From: Gamarada debralockiae
Taxonomy: Eukaryota; Ascomycota; Leotiomycetes; Helotiales; Hyphodiscaceae
Assembly: GCA_002803225.1 (NCBI GenBank)
Contig: NXFV01000473.1
Span: 45,911 to 109,910, forward strand
DNA length: 64,000 bases
Reading direction: 5' to 3'
Below are positions 36,510 through 48,722 of this stretch, piece by piece. The first letter of the stretch is position 1, and each line of letters starts with the position of its first letter. The translations under genes and the position numbers were made by a program. The notes under the pieces are model-generated. The model searched no databases, was not told the origin of the DNA, and saw only the letters and a list, made by a program, of their open reading frames with translations.

Positions 36510-37420
36510 ATGTCTGAAGTCATTGATGAGAAGGCGGGAGCCAATGCCAACGTCCTCACAAGTACCTGCCCTTCGCCAGCACGTCAAGTCTCAAATCAAT
36601 CCATCAATGTCCTATCCACGATCGAGGACATTGGCTCTCCATGACACCTGCAGCCACATCTCAAAACGAGAAATTCCCCATCAACACATCCTTGCCCTAC
36701 TACGACCCCCTTTTGCAGACCTCAGAGTCGAAACAAACATCACAGTTGGCCACAGCTCCTTCGACCACGACCTCGAGGCACAAGCCCTGACCCAACAAAA
36801 GACCGAGGTAAGCCAATGCAAGAAGAGTCTGTTGAAAATGTCCCAACCAAATATCGACCCCGCATGGCCCGGACGTGACCAATTGAAGCTGCGAAAGAAG
36901 GGATTGAAAGGAGAGAAGGCGGCTGCAGATGGTGGGTTGGCATGAGCACCGAGAAGGGAACGCTGATCAAGGTGCTCATCTTCTTGATTATAATTGCTCT
37001 TGCAACTGGTCTTGGTCTTGGCATCAGCATTGCTCTACATACCGGAGCTTGGACCAGAAGTGGTGCCAATAACGCCCATCAGCTAGATTCAGACATTGAT
37101 GGTGTATGTCGACCTCTAAGACACTCTCTACTTTCTGGTACAAACACTAACCGTAAACCAGGCTTCTTTCCTCCATCTCCCTCGATCCGGTATGGTCCCG
37201 ACATGCAGCATTGTTCAGAACAAGCTACGACACCTTTTCTTCCCGCCTCTTTGGCATATTCTTGTGCATACCTCAGTGTCATCGCCTTGGCCCTCATATC
37301 CCCGCCAGGCGTTCAGGCGTTCTCTCGCATCCAGCTCCGGATAACGACTCTCGACACGACTGGTTTCTCGGTCCTCGAAATGTATCTTGCAGCTCGATGT
37401 ACATATGGTATCTCGATATG
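36510..37420 (+). pseudogene. possible single-pass membrane protein, unresolved or decayed
   Basis: An ATG-initiated frame (MSEVIDEKAGANANVLTST) at 36510 stops at 36644. A second frame carries a Ser/Thr/Gln-rich stretch (SLPYYDPLLQTSESKQTSQL). A third begins at 36942 with MSTEKGTLIKV followed by a clear hydrophobic helix, LIFLIIIALATGLGLGISIA. The order hydrophilic N-terminus, then one membrane helix, is common in fungal single-pass proteins. The frames do not join with convincing introns, so I read this as either a decayed gene or a gene whose introns I could not place. Confidence 0.3.
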
Positions 37421-37570
37421 ACTCGTGTTCTCTGTATTTCCTTTGCCAGTGTTAAAGGTAAGACCTGGTCTTTCTTGAAGGTTGATTCAATAGTAGAACT
37501 AGAGCGTGACGGGAGCTGTGTGAATAGCTTTGACCACTGCGCCCACAGGCCAAAATGGCACAAGAATTGA

Positions 37571-38446
37571 TCGACGATCAATTCGCTATTCTACACATGC
37601 CGCACATATGCCGCACACCAGCGCCGTTACATAGAGCTCCTTAATAGCCGAGACGTAGGTGTGACAGTTCTGGCGAATGTCGCCTTGACTTGACGGGTAG
37701 GGGCATGTGGCGCGCTAGCGCGCTTTTCAGATATATTAGGTCGTGTACTCCTAGAACCTTTTCCTTCTCTCCTTAGCTTAGTATTTCGTACAATACGGCA
37801 CTTCTTCGAAGAGTCTTCAATGCGTGAGACTCCATTTCATTGAGCTGCCACACGTAGCTTCGGACGGTAGGGGACTTCAAGAATCGAAGAACAACCCCAT
37901 GCGTTCTGCCGCACTGAGTAAGGGAAATAGTAGGGCAAGATGAACTATTCGATGTAGTTCTATGAAAAGATACTTCTCACCATCCTACAAGGGGGTGTTC
38001 GTCAATTCTTGAAAGTACCCAGGCTGGCACGGCCGTTTTGCCATACAAACCTCCCCTGTCGCGCTAGAGTTTATTTCCTCGGGGAGGGGGGGTTAGCGTG
38101 CGTATCCCCATGGGCTTGACTTAAGAGCCTCACAGGCGTACGAACTAGGTCCGATAGAAGTTAACAGAGGGAGAGCAAACGCGGCCGGCGCAGCAGGCCT
38201 TACGATATCACGCCTAGCGCCGTCATCAAACTGTAATCTCTGCGAAACTAGGCCCTGGCCGTGAGGGCTTGGCGGTCATGTGACTAGCCGCTTTCAGTGG
38301 GAAATTGGATGATTTCGCAGGGCCTAATTACGCTAGGCGAGCGCTCGATGACGGGCCCGACCTCAGACACCATAAGACATTCAAGTTCAATGTTCTCAAG
38401 CTAGCTGAACAATATCAGAATAAGAAAGTGCTACCTAACCCAACTC
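37571..38446. other. non-coding stretch with palindromes, possible transposon remnant
   Basis: No gene seen. It includes the perfect 14-bp palindrome GCGCGCTAGCGCGC near 37711 and a stretch starting TGTGACAGTTCTGGCGAATG that resembles the start of an LTR. No matching second LTR or target duplication could be found. Confidence 0.4.
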
Positions 38447-41400
38447 CTATTCTGAATCCTCAGTCGCCGACCCCAACCCATACTCTGCATCAATATTAAC
38501 CCACATCATCATATCTGTTGCTTGGGTGGTAGGAGCTCTGGGACGTGATGAGCGCCGTCTCGAATTATCTGAATTGCCAATAATTTGCTCCTCAATACCT
38601 TGCTCAACAGATGAAATAAGAGATTGACGGGGCCTTTTCGGGCGTGGAGGACTGGCACCGTAAAGGTCTTCATTTTCATCTCGAATATGTTCCAAGCCCT
38701 TGGACTGCATCTGATTTATTGATTTGTGAGCATGAGTCTGCGTATTTGCTCCCGTCAGAGTTTTTAGCGGACTTATGATGGACGATTGAGGTAATCTAGG
38801 ATGTTGATCAAGATAATTATCTATATCGTAAAGCTAGGACGATGGTCATCAGACGATGCAGTGTCAGTAAAGAGTGGAAACTTACTTGATCGGAATTATC
38901 ACTTGAACTGCTCACAGTAATAGTTGAGTCTAATTGGTTCGCCAACTCCGTCCGTTGTATCTTCGATCCAGACTTTGCCTTGTGGTGGTCGATCAATTTC
39001 CTGTTAATTTGGCTCTGTTTTTGTCGGAGACGATCATCATACCACCAGATAGGGCGCCCATATTCACAGATAAGCCCTAGCCGGGAGCACTCCGGACATT
39101 CGGGCAAACCCTTTTCGCATTTCTTATGCCTGAACTGACAGGTCCAGCATCCTAAAGATAGGTCAAAAGCTGCGTTTATAGTCGAAAGTTAGTCACATAC
39201 CTCCATTGTTTCTTTTGGCACCAACACTGTATTCGATGTCACCTTCAGTGCTTTGTTTCTGTGTTGGACGTATCGTTCTCAATGGACTTTCAGAACTCTG
39301 TTGATATGGAAGGGTCGAGCTGGCTTGGATTGTGGATGCTGAGTTGACATTTCTGAGAGTAGCTGGCGGAAGTCGAGAAGACCCACTGAGAACAGGATCT
39401 GGACTATTTGATGCTGCTTGGGAAATTTTTGTCATGCTAGTGGCATGCTTCGTTTGTAGCGGGCCAGTTTGCTCACGTAGAGTTTGATTTCGGTGACGAT
39501 GACGGTTCGCTCCAATCCCTTCAAATTGCCGGTCTCCCATGTATGCATCTTTCCTTGTTCCAGGTCCAAGCTTGTAGCTGGCGGCAAGGTTGTGAGAGAT
39601 TTCCTGTGTGTTGAAGAGAGCCTTGCGTTCATGTGCCTCGGAAATTAATCCTTTCAGGGGTCTCCCTTTGGTCTTCTCGGGCTTTGTCCAGGACCAAGTT
39701 TTCATGAAGTATTTCGTTCCAACCTCTTGCATCTGCATTTGGATGCAATAACGAAGAACTCTGAACGCTTTGCATTGGCTGGAAGACTCCTTTTCCAGGG
39801 TCCAGATGTCGACACCAATCTTTCGAGGGTCCCAGGTGAGGTCCTCGGAGCTTTCAGGATGTGGAACTGAAGAACATTAGCTATTGCTAAATGGAGAGAG
39901 GTAGAAAGTAAGACATGCTTGGATCTCCATTCATGCGAACCCATGAATTATCTTTCAGTTGCACCACCTTCTCCTCGTTGGCAGGAGGCGAGTAGTTGAA
40001 AGTGAGTATTGTCTCACTGAATGTAAGATCAGGATTACTTATGTCGAAGAATCGTCTTCTTGCAGTTGCAAATGTTGCTTCAGATTCAACCATATAGATA
40101 TCATCTGATTTATTGACTTCAGCCTCGGTGCCCTACAAATTTGTCAACTTCAAGAGAGTACGCAAATATCCATTTCATTAAGTACCTGCTTAGCAAGCCA
40201 TTGGGCGGCAAGATACCATTCTGATCCCGAGTATTCATCCTCCGTGATGTTAAGGTGGGGATAGATTGCCGACTGTTTAATCTCGTCGGTGACTTCAAAG
40301 AATGTGTGAACAGCTTTGCTTCGTAGAATAGGCCTTCGGACAATGAATGGTGCACTTGTCTTGACAAGCACTGCGCCTCTGGCAACGTGACCCTTGCTGA
40401 TAGCTGTCAATATAACGTCTTTCCAGCCACCAGGGCTACGTACTCTGCTGATAAGGGACATATTCTCAAGTTGCTATAGCGCCTCTCGACAGCTTTCATG
40501 ACATACGGACTTGCAAAGAGCCCACCTCCAAGAACAAGAAACTATGGCATGTCATCCTTGCGCGTAATATTTATGCAGATGAAAGACCCACCTGTACTTC
40601 ATGTCCTCGGCTCATCTGGCGATCCATTGCGCTGATCAGCTTCACTATGCATTTGTCGAAACAATCCGCGATCTCTTTGCTGAAAACAAATTCGGTCAGA
40701 GAGGCCAATGCTGGGTGAGACTGAATCAAACTTACCGAGACAGTTCGATCTCCAGTGTTGAGCATTGGAAGGGGTAGGTCTCATCAGACTCGTCACCATC
40801 TTCCCCAAACTTGCTCTTGTAGTATTCATCAAATTGACGTCGGAGCTGATCGAGTACCCAAGCGCGATTGGGATAATTGGCCGGTATTCTGTATGCGAGC
40901 TTCTCCTCAACCATGTTCGATATAGATTCGGCGCCGCAAACCATGCCTAGTGACACTAGTGAGCTTTAGTTTACAATGGTTTCGCGGGCTACTTGCTTTC
41001 GCTCTCGAATTCCTGCTCAAATCCCAATGATGGACTGATTTTGTTAAGAAGAAAGCGGACAAAGCACTTTCAGAATTAGAGACGTTTGCTATAAATAGAG
41101 CTTGGTGCACTTACACAAGTACCGCCTCCCCCATCAGCAATTAGATATCTGCCCCCGACCTAAGGGGCATGTTAACTCTTAAAGCACCCAGCATTCGAGA
41201 ACAATTGACCAACCTTGAATTCCTGGGGATCTGCTCCATCGTGTATCCAGGAACGGAACATGGCCTCCGGCTCCGAGACAAGAAAAACTTGACCATTTCC
41301 GATGGGCTCCTGTATAAAACCTTCATGGACTTCGTCGTGGATCAGAACAGAACGGCCTGGTGGAACCGTAACAACGATCTCAATGTCCTCCTTGGCAAAG

Positions 41401-41983
41401 CGACCGCTTGACTTGTTCAAAGAATAGAGTCCGTCGTCCTGGGCTTTTAGCAGCTCGTTGTAGATGACCCTCACCCAATCCCGAAGCAGGTCTAAGCGTG
41501 TCTTGCGCAAGCGAGCCAATTTCTCAAGTAGTTGATCCTGGATCTTCCTTGTTGCCGGATCATTTTGGTCATCGTGAAACAAGAGCTTCCACTGTCGAAA
41601 GTGCCTGTTCATGTCAAAGTGTCTCGCTCGCGGGCTTTTGAATGCAATCTCGAGATTGTTACCAGTCTTTGGCAACTCTTCTGATTCGTATAACATGGCT
41701 GTGATAGGCCATTTGGATCCAGCTTCGTAAGAAGCAGCCCAACATGAATACAATTTGACATTCGGTGCAGATTGAATATGATTGTCAAGAAGCCGCTGCC
41801 CAGTAGCCAAGCAGCATCTAGTTGTCGCTAGATCAATTCCAATCACTAATTTGCTTGGGGTTTTCGAGAATATATGAGCTGGGAATAGATGTGTTAGCGT
41901 CAGAAATGAAAGGGATGAAAATGTAGGGCAAACGAGCCTTGAGCAACTTCGAAAGTGTTACCGCGAAGCGTTGAGAATGACAT
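38447..41983 (-). CDS. HSPA12-like Hsp70 ATPase continuing into a Zn(II)2Cys6 domain
   Basis: Many short exons. Exon 1 is the 22-bp 41962-41983 (ATG, MSFSTLR); exon 2 starts at 41878. The ATPase shows the phosphate-1 loop VIGIDLATTRCCLA, VVTVPPGRSVLIHDEVHEGF, the phosphate-2 loop YLIADGGGGTC and the late motif FLVLGGGLFASPYV, as in the HSPA12 branch of Hsp70. A further region (TAISKGHVARGAVLVK, VESEATFATARRRFF) completes the Hsp70 part. Reading then continues through a Ser/Gln-rich linker, across an intron that keeps frame, into GGCWTCQFRHKKCEKG and CPECSRLGLICEYG, a full six-cysteine Zn2Cys6 cluster. The tail ends SATEDSE at 38447. A one-base frameshift is apparent near 40475. It could instead be two genes; the ATGs at about 39733 would be candidate starts of the second. 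Confidence 0.75.
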
Positions 41984-42745
41984 GATGCAAGCGGTCGCGT
42001 ATCTTTAGGACAATTCCGGATTGGAATAGTTGAAAGCTCTTCGCAGGAAAAAGCTCGACTGCCGTAAGAAAGGAAGTGATCACTTAAGGGCAAGCTACAA
42101 TGGTTTGGAAAGAATGGAAGTCGGTTATTGCCCAGAAATCCACCGAACATTCTCGCAGCAGAGTTATAATAGGGCGACCGTCATGGTTATTGACAAAGGG
42201 TAACCCGCGCGTTCGCGTCGAAATGTGTACGGTTGCCTAACCCGCGCGTTCATAACAAACCCGCTGCTACAGTTACGCAAAACACTGGGAAATGAGAAGG
42301 GACGGCTCAGGGGCATTTCCTATTGGACACTACCCAATTTAATCAGGCCACTTTCCAAAATATATCCAAACCATTGGTTTGCCTTGTCTAGGATATAGCT
42401 GTATCTTCATATTGCGAACTGGTTCGCAAACACCAGAGGAGACCTTTCAAGGTCAAAAGCCTGCCCCCCAAAGGTCAAATGAAAATTTAACCTGCTGGTC
42501 CCACATTCTTTTCTGGCAATGATTTGCGCTAAAGCAACAAAAGCAATGGACACTAGCTCTCGAGCCTAGAAGCTGAATCTGCGTCAGCATCTCAGCCTTT
42601 CCCTCTACTTCTTTCTCTTTGGAAACCGTACACCAGGCTTAGCCAATCAATCACTAAAGCGCTTTCTCGCTTCGCTGAGGTACCTAAACTTGCAATATTC
42701 CTGGAAGCAGATCGGGGCACGAAAACCCTACGACTCAATTCCACA
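41984..42745. promoter_or_regulatory. shared divergent promoter region
   Basis: This 762-bp interval separates the start of the Hsp70-like gene (leftward) from that of the PHD-like gene (rightward), so it must hold both promoters. It contains a 14-bp direct repeat, TAACCCGCGCGTTC, at 42201-42214 and 42238-42251, spaced 37 bp apart, a possible factor-binding pair. No TATA assignment is attempted. Confidence 0.55.
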
Positions 42746-44903
42746 ATGTCGATAGAACCCTCTGAATTGGAGCTAGACGAAGTTCTCTCCACATCGTCTC
42801 GGAATACACCTCAAATACGGCTTGACGACGCGTCCGCCGACGAGGTAGTTAGGGTAGCGCTAAATTGTCACAACAAACAACGCTACAAACATTTACCAAA
42901 AGCCTTCGATAAGCAAGGCAGATTATCTGGTTCATGGAGAAAGCTACAACCAAGAATCGATGAAGCTAGAGAAGAGAAGAAGCGTCAAGCCAGTTTAACC
43001 AGACTCGAGCAGGCTCCATTCTTGGAGAACCTGACCGGGTTCTCGAACAACTTGAACACCACCCCAACATTCGACAGCCTGGAAAAGAAAGCTGGACAAG
43101 TTACTGCTAAAGGTCCCGAGAGTTCTCCCCAACATGAGAATGATGATAGAGGTTCCGGACATAAGGCGCAAAAGCGACGACGCAGCGCTGCTCCGGGACG
43201 AACTCTTCGTTCTGGTCTATCAAAAAAGCCATTTGAATTATCTCAACCACTGCCGGCAACCGATCTGATCCCTCAAAAACCTAAGGCCCAGGAACTTCCA
43301 TTCCGCACACCAGGAGAGTTAACGCCTCCATCGAAAAACCCCCTTGCGTCACCACAGAGGAAGAGCGGGACATCACCGATACCTGACTCCATCACAGCCG
43401 ACTCACCTCGAGCTTTAAAGCAAAGCTCTCCGGTGCTGTCATCGCCACTGACCAGCCTCACGAATACACCACCTCTTCAAGAACTAAACGCGGCTGAGTT
43501 CTTGGACCACAACGAAATTCTGCAACGGCGGTTCCGTACCTCTAAGGTGTGCAATGCCTGCTACCAGAAAGAGTGCTCATGCGACCCTACTCATGACACC
43601 CTCGAAGCGGAAGAGATTCGATGCAGTGATATATCCTGCTATAAGACATTGTGGGGACACGAAGATCTCTGGGAAGACTGCGGAATCAAGCTCAGCGATG
43701 CTCAAGAAACCAAACAAAAATTTAATTGCTGGTTTTGTCCTCAATGCTTACCTAAAGTCAGCGCTTTGCTGAAGTCAGGACCGGCAGGTTGTCCATCGTC
43801 GGAGCTGTCTAGCGCTCCGACCCAACGTAACCAAGATGTACCTCGAACTTCCCATGAACCCGACAACGGGGTATGGCCTGAAGATGGGGAGATACGGGAG
43901 CAACTGCAACATCTCACCGGAATTATGCAACAGTATACAAGTAGCACGACCATGTCACGGAACACGTCATCAACAATAAATCCACAAACTCGCATTTCAG
44001 ATGTCCCATGTATCCGCGACCAGATCTTGGACCAGTCAAGTAGCACCTCCAATCGAATGATCCAAGCACTCCGTACGCTTTTTGATGTCCCAGAAGGCGT
44101 TCTGATTGGGGATAAAATCAGAGCAGCAGAGCTACAAGACACGGTTTGCTCTCTCTGGATTCGCGGGGTCCTCTCACTGCTTATCAATGACTTCGTATTT
44201 CGTTCTGGTTCGCCATTCGAAAATGCAACGTTATGGAAAAAGATCTTAGTGGACGGTAAACACCCCGACGAGTAAGGTCATTGTGCGAAGTCTTGCTAAC
44301 ACCTGCAAAGCCGGCCATTCTCCGGATGAAGCAGAAATAATCATCAACGACCACCGCATTGAAATCATGAAAACCTACGAGAACTCTCCTGGTAGCCCCG
44401 ATATACCACCAGAGTTCCTTGATCGCCTGTCAAAGCGACGCCAGGCATTTATCGAGCAGCTCAACGCCACGATGTTGCCACTATTCGGCGGCGATAGTAA
44501 TATCCAGGCACGCCATCAAAAGATAGCTAAAGTCGCAACGGAGCTGAATTTGAAAATTTCCGCATACAGAGGCACCTTTGAAGGAATTAAGCCGCAGATA
44601 AATGCAACGTTCGACCCCGATGCCCATGCGGAAGAGAATCCCGAATCTGATTGTCTAGATGCAGAGGGACGGCTCGTCCTCGTCACCACAATGATGGGCA
44701 TTAGATTCAAACTACCGGGGAGAAATTGGAGGACGTGCTCGCAGGCCAAGGTACATCTCTGGCCGAGGAACAATATGGCCCCGGCTACACGAAAAATGGG
44801 TCCATTGCCTGCTGCCCCAAGCAGTCGTCCTTCCAAGCCGAGGAGTACACTTATCGTGCCACAGAAACGCCAGGTTGAAGATCTCACCTGCGACAGCGAT
44901 TGA
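42746..44903 (+). CDS. PHD-like cysteine-rich nuclear protein, function unknown
   Basis: Exon 1 is 42746-44255, exon 2 is 44311-44903, with a 55-bp intron (GTAAAC ... CAAAG) in phase 1; about 700 residues. The N-terminal third is charged and helical (LTRLEQAPFLENL). The middle is Pro/Ser-rich with a basic patch (KAQKRRRSAAPGRTLRSG). Residues about 270-335 form a zinc-binding cluster: KVCNACYQKECSCD, IRCSDISCYKTLWGHEDLWE, FNCWFCPQCLP, reminiscent of a PHD finger or 4CXXC type. The C-terminal half is predicted helical and ends with an acidic VEDLTCDSD tail. It is probably nuclear. The exact end is slightly uncertain, because an alternative frame after about 44710 also stays open for some distance. 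Divergent from the Hsp70/Zn2Cys6 gene. Confidence 0.8.
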
Positions 44904-45590
44904 TACGCATCGTGAGACACGTCCACGCGGAGACGGGGGAAACGCCCAGCACCAACTTTCCAGCAACCCAGCCTGCCCGCTGATTTGAGCTTTCATCCCT
45001 CGAAATTTCGCGCCAGCTCCTCAAGCTTCCTCTCTTTTCTGCGAAATTCCACCCATCCGGCCAATATCAACTCCCAAGGCACAAGCTTTCATCCCTCGGG
45101 CGGACTTTCATCATCCACACACTAACGCCAACACACTCAGCAAACTCACTGCAATGCTCGACAACCCTGCGAATTTCTCCACAAAAAAAACACCACCTTT
45201 TAAACTCACTCCATTTACGCGCTTGCGCTTGCGCCCTCCAGAAATAGAGAAAAACACAATAAAAGCAATCCCCTCATCTCTTCAGCCTCAGTGTGAAACG
45301 AGAAATACACTTGAATGTCCCACCCATGAGAAAATCCACATTCCCCTCTGATATGCAAAACGCGCGAAATCTAGAAATATACTATCATAGCAACGACAGA
45401 AGGAAACCCTCGGGAAGACCAACAATATACAATCTATCAGCAACTTTCCACACAAGCCAATTAACCACCCCACAACAAAACCTCACAAGCTCTTCTCTCA
45501 AGCTTGACTCCCATCCACAAATTCTCAATCAACCACATCCCCCCTCCGCCTCTCATCATCATGCCAGTGGCTCCCGAAACCCCTCTACAC
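44904..45590. other. intergenic region
   Basis: No gene is supported. Short frames here are proline- and threonine-rich by base composition. Confidence 0.45.
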
Positions 45591-46115
45591 CTCCCTAACC
45601 TTCCACCGCTTCATCTCCCCCTCATAATACTCCCGCAATGCGTTCTCAATCGCCTGAACCCAACCACAAACCTCGGCCAACGCCTCTCACTTTCCCCTAC
45701 TTCCCTACGTAAAAACTCGCCGGGTCATCATAAAACCTGTCCGCTTCATCCCGATATTTCTCGCGTTCAGGAGAATGGGCCGAGAGATGGAGCGGCGGTT
45801 CACAGGTTAACGCCCAGGCTTTGGGATCAGGGTGGGTGAGGCGAGAGCGCCAGGGTATGCTGTGGCATGGCATGAAGAAGGCAACGAAGGTTTCGTTGTC
45901 GATGTAATCGGTGGTTTTTGGAGGGGTGGCGTAGAGGTTTGCTGAGGGGGAGGAAAGGGGGACGCCGCGGTTGTTGAGGGCGAGGGACAGGTGTATCGGA
46001 GGTAGGTGGTTACGGTTATAGGGTCTCGTTGGTGGATTTTGGTTGTGTAGAGGGCGATACTTATGTTTATGAGGAGGGGTTTCCGAGGGAAACTGGAAAC
46101 AGGTGAGGTCGACGG
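45590..46115 (-). pseudogene. C-terminal relic of GPI mannosyltransferase III (Gpi10/PIG-B)
   Basis: On the minus strand, from high coordinate, reads RKPLLINISIALYTTKIHQR and ITVTTYLRYTC; then, in another frame, TTDYIDNETFVAFFMPCHS, IPWRSRLTHPDPKAWALTCE, and PPLHLSAHSPEREKYRDEAD up to RFYDDPASFYVGK and a stop; then, in a further frame, ENALREYYEGEMKRWK. These are the conserved lumenal C-terminal blocks of the ER enzyme that adds the third mannose to GPI anchors. All upstream membrane helices and the catalytic N-terminus are missing, and the remaining blocks lie in at least three frames. The fragment stops abruptly at the dispersed repeat beginning 46121. Confidence 0.8.
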
Positions 46116-46120
46116 CTCAC

Positions 46121-46290
46121 TGATGGCGCCAAATTGCGTGCTAGAATCCCCCACCCCGCATTATCACGTGACCAAGCGTGTTTGAAAGCCGCATTCTTTC
46201 ATTGAATAGGAGTTTTTTTTTTCGGTAATACTTTCACAAGGGGATCATGCAACAGGGAAAGCTCATCGTGCTGAAAGACAATCTATCTTC
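46121..46290. repeat. dispersed repeat, copy B
   Basis: Second copy of the sequence at 35109-35289, same orientation, starting TGATGGCGCCAAATTGCGTG and ending near AATCTATCTTC. A poly-T run replaces part of the middle. It directly abuts the truncated GPI10 fragment, so it may mark the breakpoint. Confidence 0.85.
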
Positions 46291-48722
46291 TTCTAAAGTA
46301 CCAACCTTCACATCACAGCATCTGAAAGGATCCATGTCCCGACGCCCTTGGCCTCTACGGACGAGCCGGTTGGCAGACTTCTCTACCACAAGGTCCAGGA
46401 ATACGCTGTCGGAGCTCATAGATTATATGACTGGGATTGTTTGAACCGCGAAGCCCACACTCTGGGTGTATCCAAGTTTTTCCTTCCGGGTACGGCTGTC
46501 CACAACAGTGGCAGTAGCAGACAATCCAGTAGCACATTATCGGTAAACTCCACCATATATAGCTTTTAATGATTAGAATTTTGGTGCTCAGGATCGAAGT
46601 CTCAGTCGGAACTTGCTTGGAAAGGAAGAAAAGGTTGCATGGCGCTAAAAATATGTATATGTTTGCTGGTTGAGCGCGAATCATTCAGATAAGTCTCTGG
46701 TTCACAGGAGGGATTGTATCTGAATGGAAGGCTTGCTTTGAATATTCAACTACCAATGGATTCGAACGTACAAAGGCAATCACAAATAGCTCGAAGAACC
46801 TCGATAATTCCTTCTTCTGCATTCATATTGACCTTTATATACCAATTTTAGTAAAGGATATAAGAACCAAACACCTCTGGAGTCACCTCGCCGACTAACT
46901 TACAGGACTTCTCTGCTTCTAAGATACAACCCAGGCACGCGCGATGTGCATCGTCTTCTTCCATATCTGCGAAAGATGCCGCTACACAATCAGGTGGAAC
47001 TTCTATCCTTGTGGCGACAGCAATGAGCCTAATACACGCGAAACTGAAGTTGTGAGCATCTTCCTTAAAGTCCTAGCACCGTGTATGAGCTGCATATGAG
47101 ATTCATAGATGATGGTAGAATATAAACAAACGAAAGGACAGCATCCCGAGGGAGTTGCCGGGGTCAAGAAGTATGAACGATGCTGTACTCCAAAGAGGAG
47201 CCGTGTGGAAGAATCAGACGTTACCAGTTTGAGAAGGGCCGATTGTTTGAAGAGTTTCAAAAATGAAATTCACGACACTAACAGCAGGGTCGCGAACTTG
47301 AGAATTGAAATCAAGAATGTATCGACTCTCAGGGGAATATTTGGTATGTGTGTGTACTTGACCACCGGTCCGTAGACTGCTCAATCGGGGTTGGGATGTC
47401 TAGGTCAGAGAAGGGAAAGTTGGAAGTGGCAGCTGTAAGGGATAATTTTACAGAGGTCTAGGTGGTGACTAAAATTTCTTAGGGCAGGTGAATACCGTAC
47501 TATTTATACTCTGTCTGGGGCAGGGACTGTGACTGTGACTGTGAAATTGGAATTACTGAGCTATTGTTCACTTCCAAACTCAGGAAAGTGTCCGTTCTTA
47601 TCATTTCTGCAGAGACCCGGCCATGTATTTATCCTTCACACCTTTATAGCCATAAAGTAACGAATATTCCACCTACGGAAATTCCCACCCTTCCTTGAAC
47701 GCAGGACATTGTCTGAGTACATGACACCACAACGATCAGAAGGCCACTGCCATGGGCTCCTCACACTATGTTGAAGAAGATGATTCCGGAAGTTGAACAC
47801 TTAGCATGATAAGCCGTCTGAATAAGCACTTGCACAATACGCTTTATATTCTGTCACTCTGCAGAGACCTTCCCAATATGAAACTTCAAACCTTGTTGGC
47901 TCCAAGGGTATACTCTGGGATCGTCCTATTTCGTCTATCTTGAGGCGAAGATCATTTGCAATCAACTGTCAAAATAGCCTACGATCATCCCGCACTCGCA
48001 GAATCATTCCGTCATCCCACAGACTCTCTGAACATCAAACCCAGACTTCGAAAACTCCAAGAAGAAGCTTATCCCCTCGTTTCGTTCTCTAGTCCTTCAC
48101 TTCGCCGACTTTTGCTTAAAGCGGACATCAATGCGGCTACGAAATAATCTACCTTGACCAGATTCCCGAATTAGCACTTGCTCGACTTGTTTTCCTCGCC
48201 ACACTACACTTCAGAGTGACATTTGACAAATGTTCGCATCAAATATGACGGAATTCCACATTTAAGCTTACGCAACAAAATCGTCTTTGACGATCCCTCC
48301 ATCATAAAACTCTATTCTCTATTTTCCAAACAAAGTATGATCTGACCATCTCACGTAACGTCAGTCCTTGTTTCACCCTCAAAGCTTGTTTCCCCGTTCT
48401 CGTTCTCGTTTAAACTTATCCCGCGGCGGCACTGATGCATGTTGGCGGCAATGGTATTTTAAGTGATGCCCGAGCTTTGGATTGAAGCATAATTAGAAGT
48501 TTGCTGGGCGTTGAGGGATACTTCTTACATCAGCGCGGAGTCTGACTGTGACACTGCATCACCAAACGCGGGACGACGAATGAGAGGTTCGCACTCTCGC
48601 AATATCTAACCAATGGCGTCTAAATCACGTGTTGACACCTATTCCCAAAATATCTACTCATCAACTCCTCATGAGTGAATTTGGCAAAGTAAAATTGTTT
48701 CTTCCAACCAGCTCTTTCTACA
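46291..48722. other. gene-poor stretch
   Basis: About 2.4 kb with no supported gene. Open frames are short and most lack ATG starts. Confidence 0.5.

Noticed and set aside
37660..37800. Possible solo LTR beginning TGTGACAGTTCTGGCG
   Set aside because: No target-site duplication at the candidate borders, no defined 3' end and no second copy in the window. Mentioned only as a possible remnant.
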